Below are positions 7,042 through 16,272 of a stretch of DNA of 64,000 nt, one piece after another. The translations under genes and the position numbers were made by a program. How positions within the stretch are numbered: position 1 is the first letter of the stretch; each line of letters begins with the position of its first letter. The notes below the pieces were generated by a model. It was given only the letters and a program-made list of their open reading frames with translations, was not told the origin of the DNA and did not search any database. Source of the DNA: Sphingobium lactosutens DS20 (GTDB lineage Bacteria; Pseudomonadota; Alphaproteobacteria; Sphingomonadales; Sphingomonadaceae); assembly GCF_000445105.1 (NCBI RefSeq), contig NZ_ATDP01000075.1, positions 1-64,000 of the forward strand, read 5' to 3'.

Positions 7042-10000
7042 TCAAATCGCGGCGGGCGCTGCCGAAATTTCATCCTGCATCGGCCTGCGACGTGAATGAC
7101 GGCCCACAAATGCGGTGATCGCAGGCAACACCAGCAGCGTCAGCGCGGTCGAAGTGATCAGTCCCCCGATCACGACCGTCGCCAATGGCCGCTGCACCTC
7201 AGCACCCGTGCCGGTCGCCAGGGCCATCGGCACGAACCCGAGGCTCGCCACAAGCGCGGTCATCAGTACGGGACGGACCCGCTCCATCGCGCCGCCGATG
7301 ATCGCCTCATCCTCCGCCGCGCCATCCTCGCGCCGCTTTCGGATCGCGCTCATCATCACGAGGCCGTTGAGCACGGCGACGCCCGAAAGGGCGATGAACC
7401 CTACCGCTGCGGTGATCGAGAACGGGATGCCGCGCAGCAGCAGCGCGAACACGCCGCCGGCAAGCGCCATCGGCACCGCGCTGAATACGATCGCCGCGGG
7501 GACCAGCCCCCCGAGCGCCATGTAGAGCAGCGCGTAGATCGCCACGAAGCAGATCGGCACCACGATCAGCAGGCGCAGCCGGGCCGATTGCAGGCTCTCG
7601 AATGTGCCGCCCCAGGCCGTATACATACCGGCCGGGAGCTGGAGCTGGCCGATCTTCGCCTGCGCCTCCTCGACAAACCCTCCGAGATCGCGCCCGCGCA
7701 CATTGACCTGCACGACCACCATGCGCTTGCCGTTCTCGCGGCTAATCTGGTTCAGCCCCTGCGTGTAGCTGAACCGCGCAACCTCGCGCAGCGGGATGGA
7801 ACGGGCCACCTGGCCCTCGGCGGCCGGCAGCATGACCGGGATGGCACCGAGCGTCTCGAGGTCGTCGCGCTGGGCATCCGGCAACCGGACCACCACCGCG
7901 AACCGCCGGTCGCCCTCGAACAGCAGCCCGGCCTCGCGCCCGCCGAGCGCGGCGGCAACGGTGTTCGCCACCTCCTCGACCGACAGGCCGTAGCGCGCCG
8001 CCGCCTGGCGATCGATCTTCACATCGAACGTCGGGGCGCCGTCGGTCTGCTCGGCACTGACATCGCCCGCGCCGGGGATGGTGCGCAGGACACCGGCGAT
8101 CCGCTGGGCCTGCTCGCTCATCGCTTCGAGATCGTCACCATAGAGCTTGACCGCGACATCGGCGCGGACGCCCGCGATCAGCTCGTTGAACCGCATCTGG
8201 ATCGGCTGCTGGATCTCGGTGCGGTTGCCGATCAGCGGCTTCATCTTCGCCTCGATGCGCCTCAGGATGTCCTCCTTCGACTTCACCTCCGCCGGCCATT
8301 CGCTCTCCGGCTTGGGGATGAAATAGGTGTCCGAGGCATTGGGCGGCATCGGGTCGGTGCCGAGATCGGCGTTGCCGTTCTTGGAAAAGACCAGCGCCGC
8401 CTCCGGTAACGACTTCAACGCATTCTCGATCTGGAGCTGCATCTGTGTCGATTGATCGATCGACGCCGAGGGGACGCGGAAGTTGGTGACGGTGATGTCC
8501 TTCTCGTCGAGCTGCGGCATGAACTCCTCGCCGAGCAGGCCGAAGCACAGGATGGCCGCCGCGAAGATGCCGACGCCGCCCGCGATGAACGGCAGCGGCC
8601 GGGCGACGGCCTTCGCCAGCACGGGCGCATATTTCTCCTTGAACCAGCGGATCGGCTTGACCTCGGTCTCGCTGACCTTGTCCTTGATGAGGATCGCGAG
8701 CATCGCCGGCACGAAGGTCAGCGACAGCACGAAGGCGGAGGCGAGCGCCACCATCAGCGTGATCGCCATCGGCGAGAAGGTCTTGCCCTCGACCCCCTGG
8801 AACGTGAGCAAGGGCACGAAGACGAGGAAGATGATGAGCTGGCCATAGACGGTCGGCCGCACCATCTCCTGCGACGCCTCGATCACTTCGCCAAGGCGTT
8901 CGCCTAGGGTCAGCAACCGGCCCTCATGCTCCTGCCGCTCGGCGAGGCGCCGCAGCGCGTTCTCGACGATGATGACCGCGCCATCGACGATCAGGCCGAA
9001 GTCGAGCGCGCCGAGGCTCATCAGATTGCCCGACACGCCGAGTCCATTCATCCCCGCCGCCGTCATCAGCATGGTGATCGGGATCACCGCCGCCGTGATC
9101 AGCGCCGCGCGGATATTGCCGAGCAGCAGGAACAGGACGACGATGACGAGCAGCGCGCCTTCGACCAGATTCTTCTCGACCGTCGCGATCGTCGCGTTGA
9201 CCAGCTTGGAGCGGTTATAGACCGGCTCGGCGAACACGTCGGGCGGCAGCGCCTTGTTGATCTCGGTCAGCTTCTCCGCCGCGCTGTTGGCGACGATGCG
9301 GCTGTTCTGGCCGACCAGCATCAGCACGGTGGAGATCACCGCCTCCGAGCCCATGCGGCTGCCCGATCCGGTGCGGACCGCGCCGCCGATCACGACCTGG
9401 CCCACGTCCTTGACGCGCACCGGCACACCGGCACGGGTGGCGATCACTGCCTCCTGTATCTCCTCGATCGACCTCAATCGCGCATCGGCACGGACGAGGA
9501 AACTTTCGCCGGCGCGGCGAACATAGTTTGAACCGGCCGACAGGTTGGCCCGTTCCAGCGCATCGGCCAGTTCGGTGATCGACAGGCCATAGCTGGCGAG
9601 CGCGTTCAGGTTCGGCTCGACCAGATATTGCTTTACATAGCCGCCGTTGGAATCGACGCCGGCAACGCCCTGGACGTTGCGCATCTGCGGCCGGATGATC
9701 CAGTCCTGCACGGTGCGCAGATAGGCGGCCTTCGCCAGTTCGGTCGTCAGGCGCTCGCCTTCGGGGGTGAGATAGCTGCCGTCCGACTGCCAGCCGGGTT
9801 TGCCGTCCACGACCTTGACGCCCTTGCCGTCAGGATGCCGGAACGCGACTGAATAGAAGAAGATCTCGCCGAGGCCCGTGCTGAGGGGCGCGAGGTTCGG
9901 CTGCACGCCGGCCGGCAGGCTGTCCTTGGCCTGGGTGAGCCGCTCCGTGACCTGCTGGCGCGCAAAATAGATATCGGTGTCGTCGGTGAACACCGCCGTC

Positions 10001-10278
10001 ACCTGGCTGAAGCCGTTGCGCGAGAAGGAGCGCGTCATCTCCAGGCCGGGAATGCCGGCAAGCGCGGTTTCCACCGGGAAGGTGACTTGCTTCTCGATGT
10101 CCACCGGCCCCAGCGTCGGCGCAAAGGTGCTGATCTGGACCTGCCGGTTGGTGACGTCGGGCACGGCGTCGATCGGCAGCTTGGTGATCTGCCACGCGCC
10201 GAAGCCGACGACGATGAGCGTCAGGAACGCGACGAGCCATCGCATCCTGACCGAGAGCGAGAGGATGCGCGCGATCAT
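7042..10278 (-). CDS. Heavy-metal efflux RND pump (CzcA/CnrA type)
   Basis: 1078-residue inner-membrane proton/metal antiporter of the HME-RND family. It has an N-terminal membrane segment ('WLVAFLTLIVVGFGAW'), large periplasmic loops, and the family motif 'GALDFGLIVDGAVIIVEN' in transmembrane helix 4. The Asp and Glu there are typical of divalent-cation (Co/Zn/Cd/Ni) pumps; the copper pump CusA differs at this site. Length matches CzcA, CnrA and NccA. Its start overlaps the adaptor gene by four bases. The operon also holds an NreB-like exporter and a CsoR-type regulator, which favours Ni/Co. Exact metal unknown. Confidence 0.9.
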   Translation of the reverse strand: MIARILSLSVRMRWLVAFLTLIVVGFGAWQITKLPIDAVPDVTNRQVQISTFAPTLGPVDIEKQVTFPVETALAGIPGLEMTRSFSRNGFSQVTAVFTDDTDIYFARQQVTERLTQAKDSLPAGVQPNLAPLSTGLGEIFFYSVAFRHPDGKGVKVVDGKPGWQSDGSYLTPEGERLTTELAKAAYLRTVQDWIIRPQMRNVQGVAGVDSNGGYVKQYLVEPNLNALASYGLSITELADALERANLSAGSNYVRRAGESFLVRADARLRSIEEIQEAVIATRAGVPVRVKDVGQVVIGGAVRTGSGSRMGSEAVISTVLMLVGQNSRIVANSAAEKLTEINKALPPDVFAEPVYNRSKLVNATIATVEKNLVEGALLVIVVLFLLLGNIRAALITAAVIPITMLMTAAGMNGLGVSGNLMSLGALDFGLIVDGAVIIVENALRRLAERQEHEGRLLTLGERLGEVIEASQEMVRPTVYGQLIIFLVFVPLLTFQGVEGKTFSPMAITLMVALASAFVLSLTFVPAMLAILIKDKVSETEVKPIRWFKEKYAPVLAKAVARPLPFIAGGVGIFAAAILCFGLLGEEFMPQLDEKDITVTNFRVPSASIDQSTQMQLQIENALKSLPEAALVFSKNGNADLGTDPMPPNASDTYFIPKPESEWPAEVKSKEDILRRIEAKMKPLIGNRTEIQQPIQMRFNELIAGVRADVAVKLYGDDLEAMSEQAQRIAGVLRTIPGAGDVSAEQTDGAPTFDVKIDRQAAARYGLSVEEVANTVAAALGGREAGLLFEGDRRFAVVVRLPDAQRDDLETLGAIPVMLPAAEGQVARSIPLREVARFSYTQGLNQISRENGKRMVVVQVNVRGRDLGGFVEEAQAKIGQLQLPAGMYTAWGGTFESLQSARLRLLIVVPICFVAIYALLYMALGGLVPAAIVFSAVPMALAGGVFALLLRGIPFSITAAVGFIALSGVAVLNGLVMMSAIRKRREDGAAEDEAIIGGAMERVRPVLMTALVASLGFVPMALATGTGAEVQRPLATVVIGGLITSTALTLLVLPAITAFVGRHSRRRPMQDEISAAPAAI

Positions 10279-11432
10279 TCCTCGCCTCCCTGGTTCTTCT
10301 CGATTTCCGCCTTCAGGAGAAAGGCATTGGTCGTGGCGATCGGCGTGCCGGCCGCGAGACCGGAGACGATCGCGACCAGCCCGCCGGAGCGGCTGCCGAC
10401 CTGCACGACCTGCGCCTTGAACCCGGTCGCCGTGCGGACAAAGACGACGGTGCGATCGCCAAGCGTCTGGACGGCATCCTGCGGCACCATTACGCCGCTT
10501 TTGGCCGCGCCACCGCTCGCGAAGATGCGCGCCTGGACGAGCTGGCCGGGGACAAGCGTGCTGCCGCCCGCGCTCGGCACGATGATGACGGTCGCTGCCC
10601 GCGTCGTCGGATCGACCACGCCGGTTTCGGAGCGGACCTGACCGTCAATCTTGCGGCCGTCATTGGTGGTCAGTTCGACCCGATCGCCGGCGCGCACGCG
10701 CCCTGCGTCGGCGGGAGGCAGGCTTGCCGCGATTTGCAGGCGCGTCGGATCGGCGATGCGGAACAGTTCCGTCTCGGCCGATACGAAGGTGCCGAGCGTG
10801 CCGGTCGCCGAGGTGATGCGCCCGCTGATCGGGCTGACCACCGCCACCGAACGGCCATCGGACGCCACGCGCGCAGCACCGGCTGCGGCACTCGCGCGGC
10901 GCGCATCGGCCTGGGCCACGGCAAGGTTGGCCTGCGCGGTCTCATAGTCAGCGCGCGGGCTCACCCCCTGATCGAGCAACGATTTCTCGCGGGCGAGCTG
11001 GCGCTCGGCGAGCGTGACGCGCGCGGCCGCCGCACCACGATCGGCGACGATCGCCGAAGCGTCGCGGCTTTCGACCAGCGCGATCGTCTCGCCGGCCCGC
11101 ACCGGATCGCCGATCCGCTTGAAGATGCGCGTGACCGTGCCCGCCGCCCGCGCGGTCAGCACCGCCTCGGCGTCGGGCGTCGAATCGACCGTCGCACTCG
11201 CGCTGATCGCGGCATCGAGTTCGCCCGATGCGGCCGGCGCAATGCCGATCTGCGACGTGCGGATGCCTTCGGCGGTGATGGCGACGCTATCGCTCGGCGC
11301 TTCGGCCTTTGCGGCGGCTTCGGGTGCGGGCGGAGCGGGCTGGGTCAGGCGGGCGATGCCGAAGCCGGCTCCGGCGGCGACGGCAAGCGCGATGGCGGCT
11401 CCGGCGTAGAGCCGGTTCTTTTCGGAGGTCAT
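10275..11432 (-). CDS. RND periplasmic adaptor (CzcB/CnrB type)
   Basis: 385-residue membrane-fusion protein linking the inner-membrane pump to the outer-membrane channel. The N-terminus has a membrane anchor ('LYAGAAIALAVAAGAGFGIARL'). It is followed by a lipoyl-like half ('VTRIFKRIGDPVRAGETIALVES'), a helical hairpin, the second lipoyl half ('VVSPISGRITSATGTLGTFV') and beta-barrel domains. No His-rich N-terminal metal site is visible, unlike CzcB of Cupriavidus. It overlaps both neighbours by four bases, so all three pump genes are probably coupled. Confidence 0.9.
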   Translation of the reverse strand: MTSEKNRLYAGAAIALAVAAGAGFGIARLTQPAPPAPEAAAKAEAPSDSVAITAEGIRTSQIGIAPAASGELDAAISASATVDSTPDAEAVLTARAAGTVTRIFKRIGDPVRAGETIALVESRDASAIVADRGAAAARVTLAERQLAREKSLLDQGVSPRADYETAQANLAVAQADARRASAAAGAARVASDGRSVAVVSPISGRITSATGTLGTFVSAETELFRIADPTRLQIAASLPPADAGRVRAGDRVELTTNDGRKIDGQVRSETGVVDPTTRAATVIIVPSAGGSTLVPGQLVQARIFASGGAAKSGVMVPQDAVQTLGDRTVVFVRTATGFKAQVVQVGSRSGGLVAIVSGLAAGTPIATTNAFLLKAEIEKNQGGEE

Positions 11433-12697
11433 TGGATCGGGTCTCCGGTGATGGCGCGGCCCTGGAGGCGGGCCAGTATGGCGTAAGTGGCGAAGCGGGC
11501 GGCCTGGGCGTCGAGGACGACACCGCGAGCAGCACCGAGATTGTGGCGGGCGGTCAGCAGCTCGATCAGCGGCGACTTGCCGCCCTCATAAGCGATACGG
11601 GCCAGCCGATAGCCTTCCTGCGCGGTCGCGAGCGATGCCTGCGCGGCTCGCACCCGTGCTTCGGAAGCCTCGGCCTGGGCGATGGCGCCGCGCAGTTCCG
11701 ACTCGGCTTCGGTCCGGGCGACTTCCGCCCGCGCCGTCGCCCCGGCCACATCGGCCCGCGCGGCGGCGATATTGCCCCGGTTGCTGTCGAACAGCGGCAG
11801 CGGCACCGAGACGCCGATGACCAGCGCGGTCGCGCCCTCGCGTTCGAGCCGCCGGACACCCAGCGAGCCGGTGACATCGGGGATCGCACGCTTGCGCTCA
11901 TAGGCGAGCCGCTGGTTGGCCGCCTCGCGTTCGGCAAGCGCCGTCCGATAGATCGTCGAACGGCCCGGATCGACCGGGCCGACCGCGGGAGGCGTATCGA
12001 ACAGCGCCAGCACAGACCCGGACAAGCCGGTATAGGGCTGCGGCACCCCGGAGAGCGCCGACAGCCGGGCAAGGGCGGCGGTATAGTTGGCACGCGCGAG
12101 GTCCAGATCGGCCCGCAGCGCCTGCAACACGGTTTCCGCCTGGAGGCTGCGCAGCCGCGCTTCCTTGCCGGCGCCAACCTGGGCATTCGCGACTCTCAGG
12201 TCGGCCTCGGCTTCCTCCACCTCGTCTTCGGCGAGATCGACCCGGCGCTGCGCGATTTCGGCGGCGGCATAGCCGGTCGCCAGATCGAAGGCATAGGCGA
12301 CGCGCGCATCGAGCCCGCGCGCCTGCGCCGCGCCGACGCCGGCGCGGCCGGCGGCTATCCGCGCGGAGCGCTTGCCGCCCAGCTCGAATGGCTGGTTGAG
12401 CTGAAGCGTCGTCTCCGCCGCATCGAAGCTGGAATAAGGGGCGCCGCCGCCGATATTCTCGGCGAGGACACTCACGCTCGGATTGGGCCGCGCGCGTGCC
12501 TGTTCGGCAAGCCCTTCCGCCCGCGCGACATCGGCGGCGATAACCGCAGCGCGAGGCGCATCCTCGCTTTGCTTGAGCAATATGGGGAACGGCGGCGCCT
12601 CCTGGGCATAGGCCGTCCCTCCCAAAGCCGCGCTCCATAGCACGGCCGTCATCCCGACCATCGCGCAACGCGGCAGCCGGCGTTTCACGCCATTCAT
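11429..12697 (-). CDS. RND outer-membrane channel (CzcC/CnrC type)
   Basis: 422-residue TolC-like outer-membrane factor. A signal peptide is visible ('MVGMTAVLWSAALGGTAYAQ'), followed by two repeats of long alpha-helical coiled-coil, as in CzcC/CnrC. The frame is open upstream, but the ATG at 12697 directly precedes the signal peptide. It completes the three-part envelope-spanning pump with the two overlapping downstream genes. Confidence 0.88.
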   Translation of the reverse strand: MNGVKRRLPRCAMVGMTAVLWSAALGGTAYAQEAPPFPILLKQSEDAPRAAVIAADVARAEGLAEQARARPNPSVSVLAENIGGGAPYSSFDAAETTLQLNQPFELGGKRSARIAAGRAGVGAAQARGLDARVAYAFDLATGYAAAEIAQRRVDLAEDEVEEAEADLRVANAQVGAGKEARLRSLQAETVLQALRADLDLARANYTAALARLSALSGVPQPYTGLSGSVLALFDTPPAVGPVDPGRSTIYRTALAEREAANQRLAYERKRAIPDVTGSLGVRRLEREGATALVIGVSVPLPLFDSNRGNIAAARADVAGATARAEVARTEAESELRGAIAQAEASEARVRAAQASLATAQEGYRLARIAYEGGKSPLIELLTARHNLGAARGVVLDAQAARFATYAILARLQGRAITGDPIQ

Positions 12698-12752
12698 GAT
12701 GTTTCCCTTCGAGCTGACAGGTTGCCGTTGCGGCTTGCGCCGCGTCGGACGG

Positions 12753-13169
12753 TCAGGCCCTTGGGGGTCGGAGAATGGATACCGGCGGGAGGGAATGGAC
12801 CGCGACCGGCCCGGCCATCGTCCACACGGCCGCGAGAGCAGGCACGGTTGCCGCGACCGCCGGCTCGGCAGGCATGGCGATCCCCTGCAGCACGACATGC
12901 GCTGCAAGGTGCAGCGGATCGGCGGGCTGCGGTCGGTCGCCGGGATGATGATCGCCAAGCTCGATCACATACTCCGCCGCGGTGACGTCATGGACGTGGG
13001 GCTTCGAGTCATGCCAGCTCGCGAGAACAACCATACCAACCAGGGCAAGCATCATCAGGAGCAGCGCCATAGGGCGGCCCCGAACAAGCCGAGTGCGGAC
13101 AGGTGTCGCGATCACGGCGCTTTGGTAACGCGAGAGCGATTGCGCTGGCAATGCGCAACTGCCGCTCAT
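12753..13169 (-). CDS. Small membrane-anchored His-containing protein
   Basis: 138-residue protein with a single membrane segment ('MALLLMMLALVGMVVLASW'). A short His/Asp-rich stretch follows ('HDSKPHVHD', 'ELGDHHPGD'). Such small histidine-bearing periplasmic proteins often precede czcC-type genes (compare CzcI), where they may bind metal or modulate expression. Family membership is not certain. Its start overlaps the stop of the MFS gene (ATGA), placing it in the metal operon. Confidence 0.6.
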   Translation of the reverse strand: MSGSCALPAQSLSRYQSAVIATPVRTRLVRGRPMALLLMMLALVGMVVLASWHDSKPHVHDVTAAEYVIELGDHHPGDRPQPADPLHLAAHVVLQGIAMPAEPAVAATVPALAAVWTMAGPVAVHSLPPVSILRPPRA

Positions 13170-14503
13170 GTCGTCGGCCAGCGCGGATGGAGGTCGTCGA
13201 TCACGAAGTCGTGCCTGCCCTGACCATCCGCATGAGCGTCGCGCAGATGGGGATGATCGGCCGGAAGGTCGTCGTGACGGTGCGGCACCACGTCCGGGTC
13301 GTTCGCCGGCCATAGCAGCAGCGCTGCGACCGCACCGACCGCCGCCAGCGCGGCCATGCCGCCGAACGCGGCGGTCATGCTGACCCGCGCGCCGAGCTGG
13401 CCGACCAGCGGATAGGCGATCAGCCAGCAGACATGGCTGAGCGCGAACTGTGCGGCGAACAAGGCGGGCCGGTCCTCGGAACCGGCGGAGCGGCGTAGCA
13501 GACGGCCGCCCGGCGTCACGCTCATCGAATAGGCGATGCCGAGCAACAGCCAGCCGCCCAGCAACAGGTGCCAATAGCCCGGTCCCGGCGGGACTATCGC
13601 GCTGATCGCGGTCAAGACGGCGAGGCCGATCGCCAGCAGGAACGAGGCGCCGATCATGATGGGACGATCGGCCACGCGATCGAGGATGCGCGGCAGCGCG
13701 AACGCCGCGCACATCGAGCCGCCGCCGAACGCGGCCAGCGTCAGCGCCACGTCGCGCTGGCCGAACCCCAGCCCGCGCACGATCACCACCGTATTGACGA
13801 TCACCATCGCGCTCGCCGCCGCGGCGGCCAGCGTCACGGCGAGCAGGCCGCGCATACGCGGCGTCTTGAGGTAGATGCGGATGCCGCGCGTCGTCTTGTC
13901 ATAGATGCCGGTATTGCGGGCCGCTGCGGCCACGGCTTTGGGCAGGCCGGACGTCACGACCAGCGCGGCCGAGGCGAGGAACCCGATCGCCGTGCCCGAG
14001 AACAGCCAGTGGAAATTGATGACCGTGAGCAGCGCCGCCGCGAGGATCGGGCTGGTCAGGCTCTCCATGTCATAGGCGAGCCGGGAGAGCGACAGCGCGC
14101 GGGTATAGTCGGCTTCCTCCGGCAGCACGTCGGGAATCGTCGCCTGGAAGGTCGGGGTGAACCCGGCCGAGGCCGATTGCAGCACGAAGATCAGCACATA
14201 GACCTGCCAGACCTCGGTGACGAACGGCAGGCAAATGGCGACGGCCGCGCGGATCAGGTCGAGCGAGACGAGCAATGCCTTGCGCGGCACGCGGTCGGCG
14301 AATGCGCCCGCGATCGGCGCGACGCCGATATAGGCGATCATCTTGATCGCCAGCGCCGTCCCCAGCACCGCGCCGGCATCGCCACCGGCAATATCATAGG
14401 CGAGCAAGCCCAGCGCGACCGTCGCCAGTCCCGTACCGACAAGCGCGATCACCTGCGCGAAGAACAGGTGCCGATAGGTGCGGTTGGCGAGCACATGGAG
14501 CAT
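13166..14503 (-). CDS. nreB: NreB-like MFS nickel exporter
   Basis: 445-residue major facilitator with about 12 membrane segments. The cytoplasmic C-terminal tail is rich in His and Asp ('PHRHDDLPADHPHLRDAHADGQGRHDF'), the hallmark of NreB, the nickel efflux protein of nickel-resistant proteobacteria. I place the start at 'MLHVLANRTYRHLFF', since upstream codons fall inside the operator. It is the first gene of the metal operon and is divergent from the CsoR-type regulator. Nickel, possibly cobalt, is the likely substrate by family. Confidence 0.8.
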   Translation of the reverse strand: MLHVLANRTYRHLFFAQVIALVGTGLATVALGLLAYDIAGGDAGAVLGTALAIKMIAYIGVAPIAGAFADRVPRKALLVSLDLIRAAVAICLPFVTEVWQVYVLIFVLQSASAGFTPTFQATIPDVLPEEADYTRALSLSRLAYDMESLTSPILAAALLTVINFHWLFSGTAIGFLASAALVVTSGLPKAVAAAARNTGIYDKTTRGIRIYLKTPRMRGLLAVTLAAAAASAMVIVNTVVIVRGLGFGQRDVALTLAAFGGGSMCAAFALPRILDRVADRPIMIGASFLLAIGLAVLTAISAIVPPGPGYWHLLLGGWLLLGIAYSMSVTPGGRLLRRSAGSEDRPALFAAQFALSHVCWLIAYPLVGQLGARVSMTAAFGGMAALAAVGAVAALLLWPANDPDVVPHRHDDLPADHPHLRDAHADGQGRHDFVIDDLHPRWPTT

Positions 14504-14512
14504 GACCGCGCC

Positions 14513-14557
14513 ATATCCCCCTGGGGGGATAAGTGCAACATCCCCCCAGGGGGATAT
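14513..14557. promoter_or_regulatory. Perfect inverted-repeat operator of a CsoR/RcnR-type repressor
   Basis: Two 18-bp arms (ATATCCCCCTGGGGGGAT at 14513-14530 and its exact reverse complement at 14540-14557) are separated by nine bases. Each arm is itself nearly palindromic, with G- and C-tracts flanked by AT. CsoR/RcnR/FrmR-family repressors are known to bind such G-tract sites. It lies between the divergent exporter operon and the repressor gene, starting ten bases upstream of the exporter ATG, so it probably controls both. Confidence 0.85.
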
Positions 14558-14601
14558 GTCAATCAACTCGACAAGCCGTCCTCACAGTGGAAAATGGGCT
14601 G

Positions 14602-14871
14602 ATGAGCAATCATAGGCATGCCAGCCATCCGGCGATCATCAAGCGGCTGAACCGTGCCGCGGGTCATTTGCGCAGCATCGTCGCTATGATCGAGGAGGAG
14701 CGAACCTGCGTCGATGTCGCGCAGCAGCTCGATGCGGTCGAGAAGGCCGTGGCGAGCGCCAAGCGCGCCCTGATCAACGACCATATAGATCATTGCCTCA
14801 CCCACACCGATGGCGAAGGCGGCGCGGCCAGGGCGATCGAGGATTTCAAGGCTATCTCGCGCTATCTTTGA
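14602..14871 (+). CDS. CsoR/RcnR-family metal-sensing repressor (NreA-like)
   Basis: 89-residue all-helical repressor of the DUF156 family. Candidate metal ligands are His4, Cys36, His61 and Cys65 ('DHIDHCLTH'). A Cys, His-x3-Cys set is the CsoR/InrS pattern, and an added N-terminal His is seen in nickel sensors such as InrS. Cu(I) sensing cannot be excluded, but the linked NreB-like exporter and Ni/Co pump argue for nickel or cobalt. It is divergent from the exporter across a perfect operator. Confidence 0.85.
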   Translation: MSNHRHASHPAIIKRLNRAAGHLRSIVAMIEEERTCVDVAQQLDAVEKAVASAKRALINDHIDHCLTHTDGEGGAARAIEDFKAISRYL

Positions 14872-14885
14872 TCCGGCCGCAAAGC

Positions 14886-16259
14886 TCAGAAGGCGGCGGT
14901 CAGGTTAAGAGACAGATATTTGCTATCACCCGACGACGGCGCGTTTGGTGCCGAGGTCAGGAAGTGCCCCTTGGCCAGCCACACCCCATCTGCCTCGAAG
15001 CGTAGCCGCTCCGGCACGATCCATGTCCGCACGCGAGCATCGAGCTGCTGCCCCGCAAAGCGTCCCGAACTGCCCGTCGCATCGCGGACGCCCGTCCCCG
15101 AAAAGGCATCGGTTGCCTCGGCGAGCCAAAGCAAGCGGTAGCTCATCATGAAATCAATGCGTTTCGAGGGTGCCGTTTCGATGCGAACGCCCGGCGTGAT
15201 TACATTCGTGCGTGCGACGACATTGTAGAGCCCGACCGGCCCAAGGTCTGCACGCCGCATGCCGAACAGGCTGTCAAACCGCGTATAGGTGCCCCCGGCC
15301 TTGTCCCCGGAAGCGGCGTCCAGTTCAGCCATGATGTGCGTCTTCCACGCATCCGCGAACGTGTATCCGACATCGGCATGCACGAACCACGCGCTGACCG
15401 GCATGCGAGGAGCCCCGGTCAGCGTGCTCGTGCTGATCCGGCCCGATTGGTAGATTCCCTCAAGCTCATAGTCGATCACGCCTGGCCCGGGATTTTGGAT
15501 GATACGGGAATCGATGGTGTTGAGCGAACGATCGCGGGTTGGACGTCCGGCGGTATCGTGCTCGCCGAGATGGAAGAACCCAAGCTCCACAGTCGCGGCA
15601 CCCAATGTCTTGGGCCGCGACAGGATGCCGCCCCAGAGCACCTGATCGAACCCTTCGTGATCGAAGCGGACCTTATTATCGAGCACCGACGGCAGGTCGT
15701 CGGGCCGCCGCTGCTGCGGCAGCACGTAGATCAATGTCGCCTTGACGCTCTTCACGCCGATATCGGCACGCAAGCCGGTAAAGCCATTGGTGGTGTTGCG
15801 ATAGTCATCGGCCGCCACAAGTCGGCGCGAGTTGAGATCGATCTGCATGCGGCCAGCCCGAACGGCGAGCGACGTGGCTGCGCCGAAGGGATTGGTGAAG
15901 TCGGCTCCGACCCACGCCGACACGAGTTCCAGCGTGTTGACTTCGTTGGTCGAGATCGGCGTGCGGGAATTGGCGAGCCACGATCGGCTGTCATAGACCT
16001 CCGCGCCGGCGCGAAACGGTCCCGATCTGTAGGTGGCCGTGACGATTGTGCGAAGGTCGATCAGATCGTCGCTGGCATTGAAGCCGGGGCGGACCTGACC
16101 ATCGACTGTCTCGTAGCGCAGGCGCATCGATCCGCTGATGTCCAGTCTGTCCGGCGTTGCAGCCGCTACGGGGGCATGCTGCGCGTGCGCCGGCGCGGTG
16201 CAGGCGAGGAGCACGGCCACTGGAGCGGTATGCCGAAGACGAGGCGTCCGCCGACGCAT
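14886..16259 (-). CDS. Alginate-export-type outer-membrane porin
   Basis: 457-residue protein with a signal peptide ('VAVLLACTAPAHAQ') and beta-barrel repeats. Typical parts are 'GSMRLRYETVDG' near the start, 'VRAGRMQIDLNSRRLVA' in the middle and a terminal Phe after 'YLSLNLTAAF'. This matches the alginate export/porin family of sphingomonads. The role here is unknown. It is convergent with the repressor and 13 bases downstream of the SOD gene on the same strand, so it may be the last gene of the chromate operon. Confidence 0.75.
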   Translation of the reverse strand: MRRRTPRLRHTAPVAVLLACTAPAHAQHAPVAAATPDRLDISGSMRLRYETVDGQVRPGFNASDDLIDLRTIVTATYRSGPFRAGAEVYDSRSWLANSRTPISTNEVNTLELVSAWVGADFTNPFGAATSLAVRAGRMQIDLNSRRLVAADDYRNTTNGFTGLRADIGVKSVKATLIYVLPQQRRPDDLPSVLDNKVRFDHEGFDQVLWGGILSRPKTLGAATVELGFFHLGEHDTAGRPTRDRSLNTIDSRIIQNPGPGVIDYELEGIYQSGRISTSTLTGAPRMPVSAWFVHADVGYTFADAWKTHIMAELDAASGDKAGGTYTRFDSLFGMRRADLGPVGLYNVVARTNVITPGVRIETAPSKRIDFMMSYRLLWLAEATDAFSGTGVRDATGSSGRFAGQQLDARVRTWIVPERLRFEADGVWLAKGHFLTSAPNAPSSGDSKYLSLNLTAAF

Positions 16260-16272
16260 GATGATCGCCACG

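Noticed and set aside
7096-8409. 437-codon plus-strand frame opposite the RND pump
   Set aside because: Rich in His, Arg, Asp and Gln in a shadow pattern and antisense to conserved RND sequence. The frames at 10734-11486 and 11309-12640 are of the same kind.
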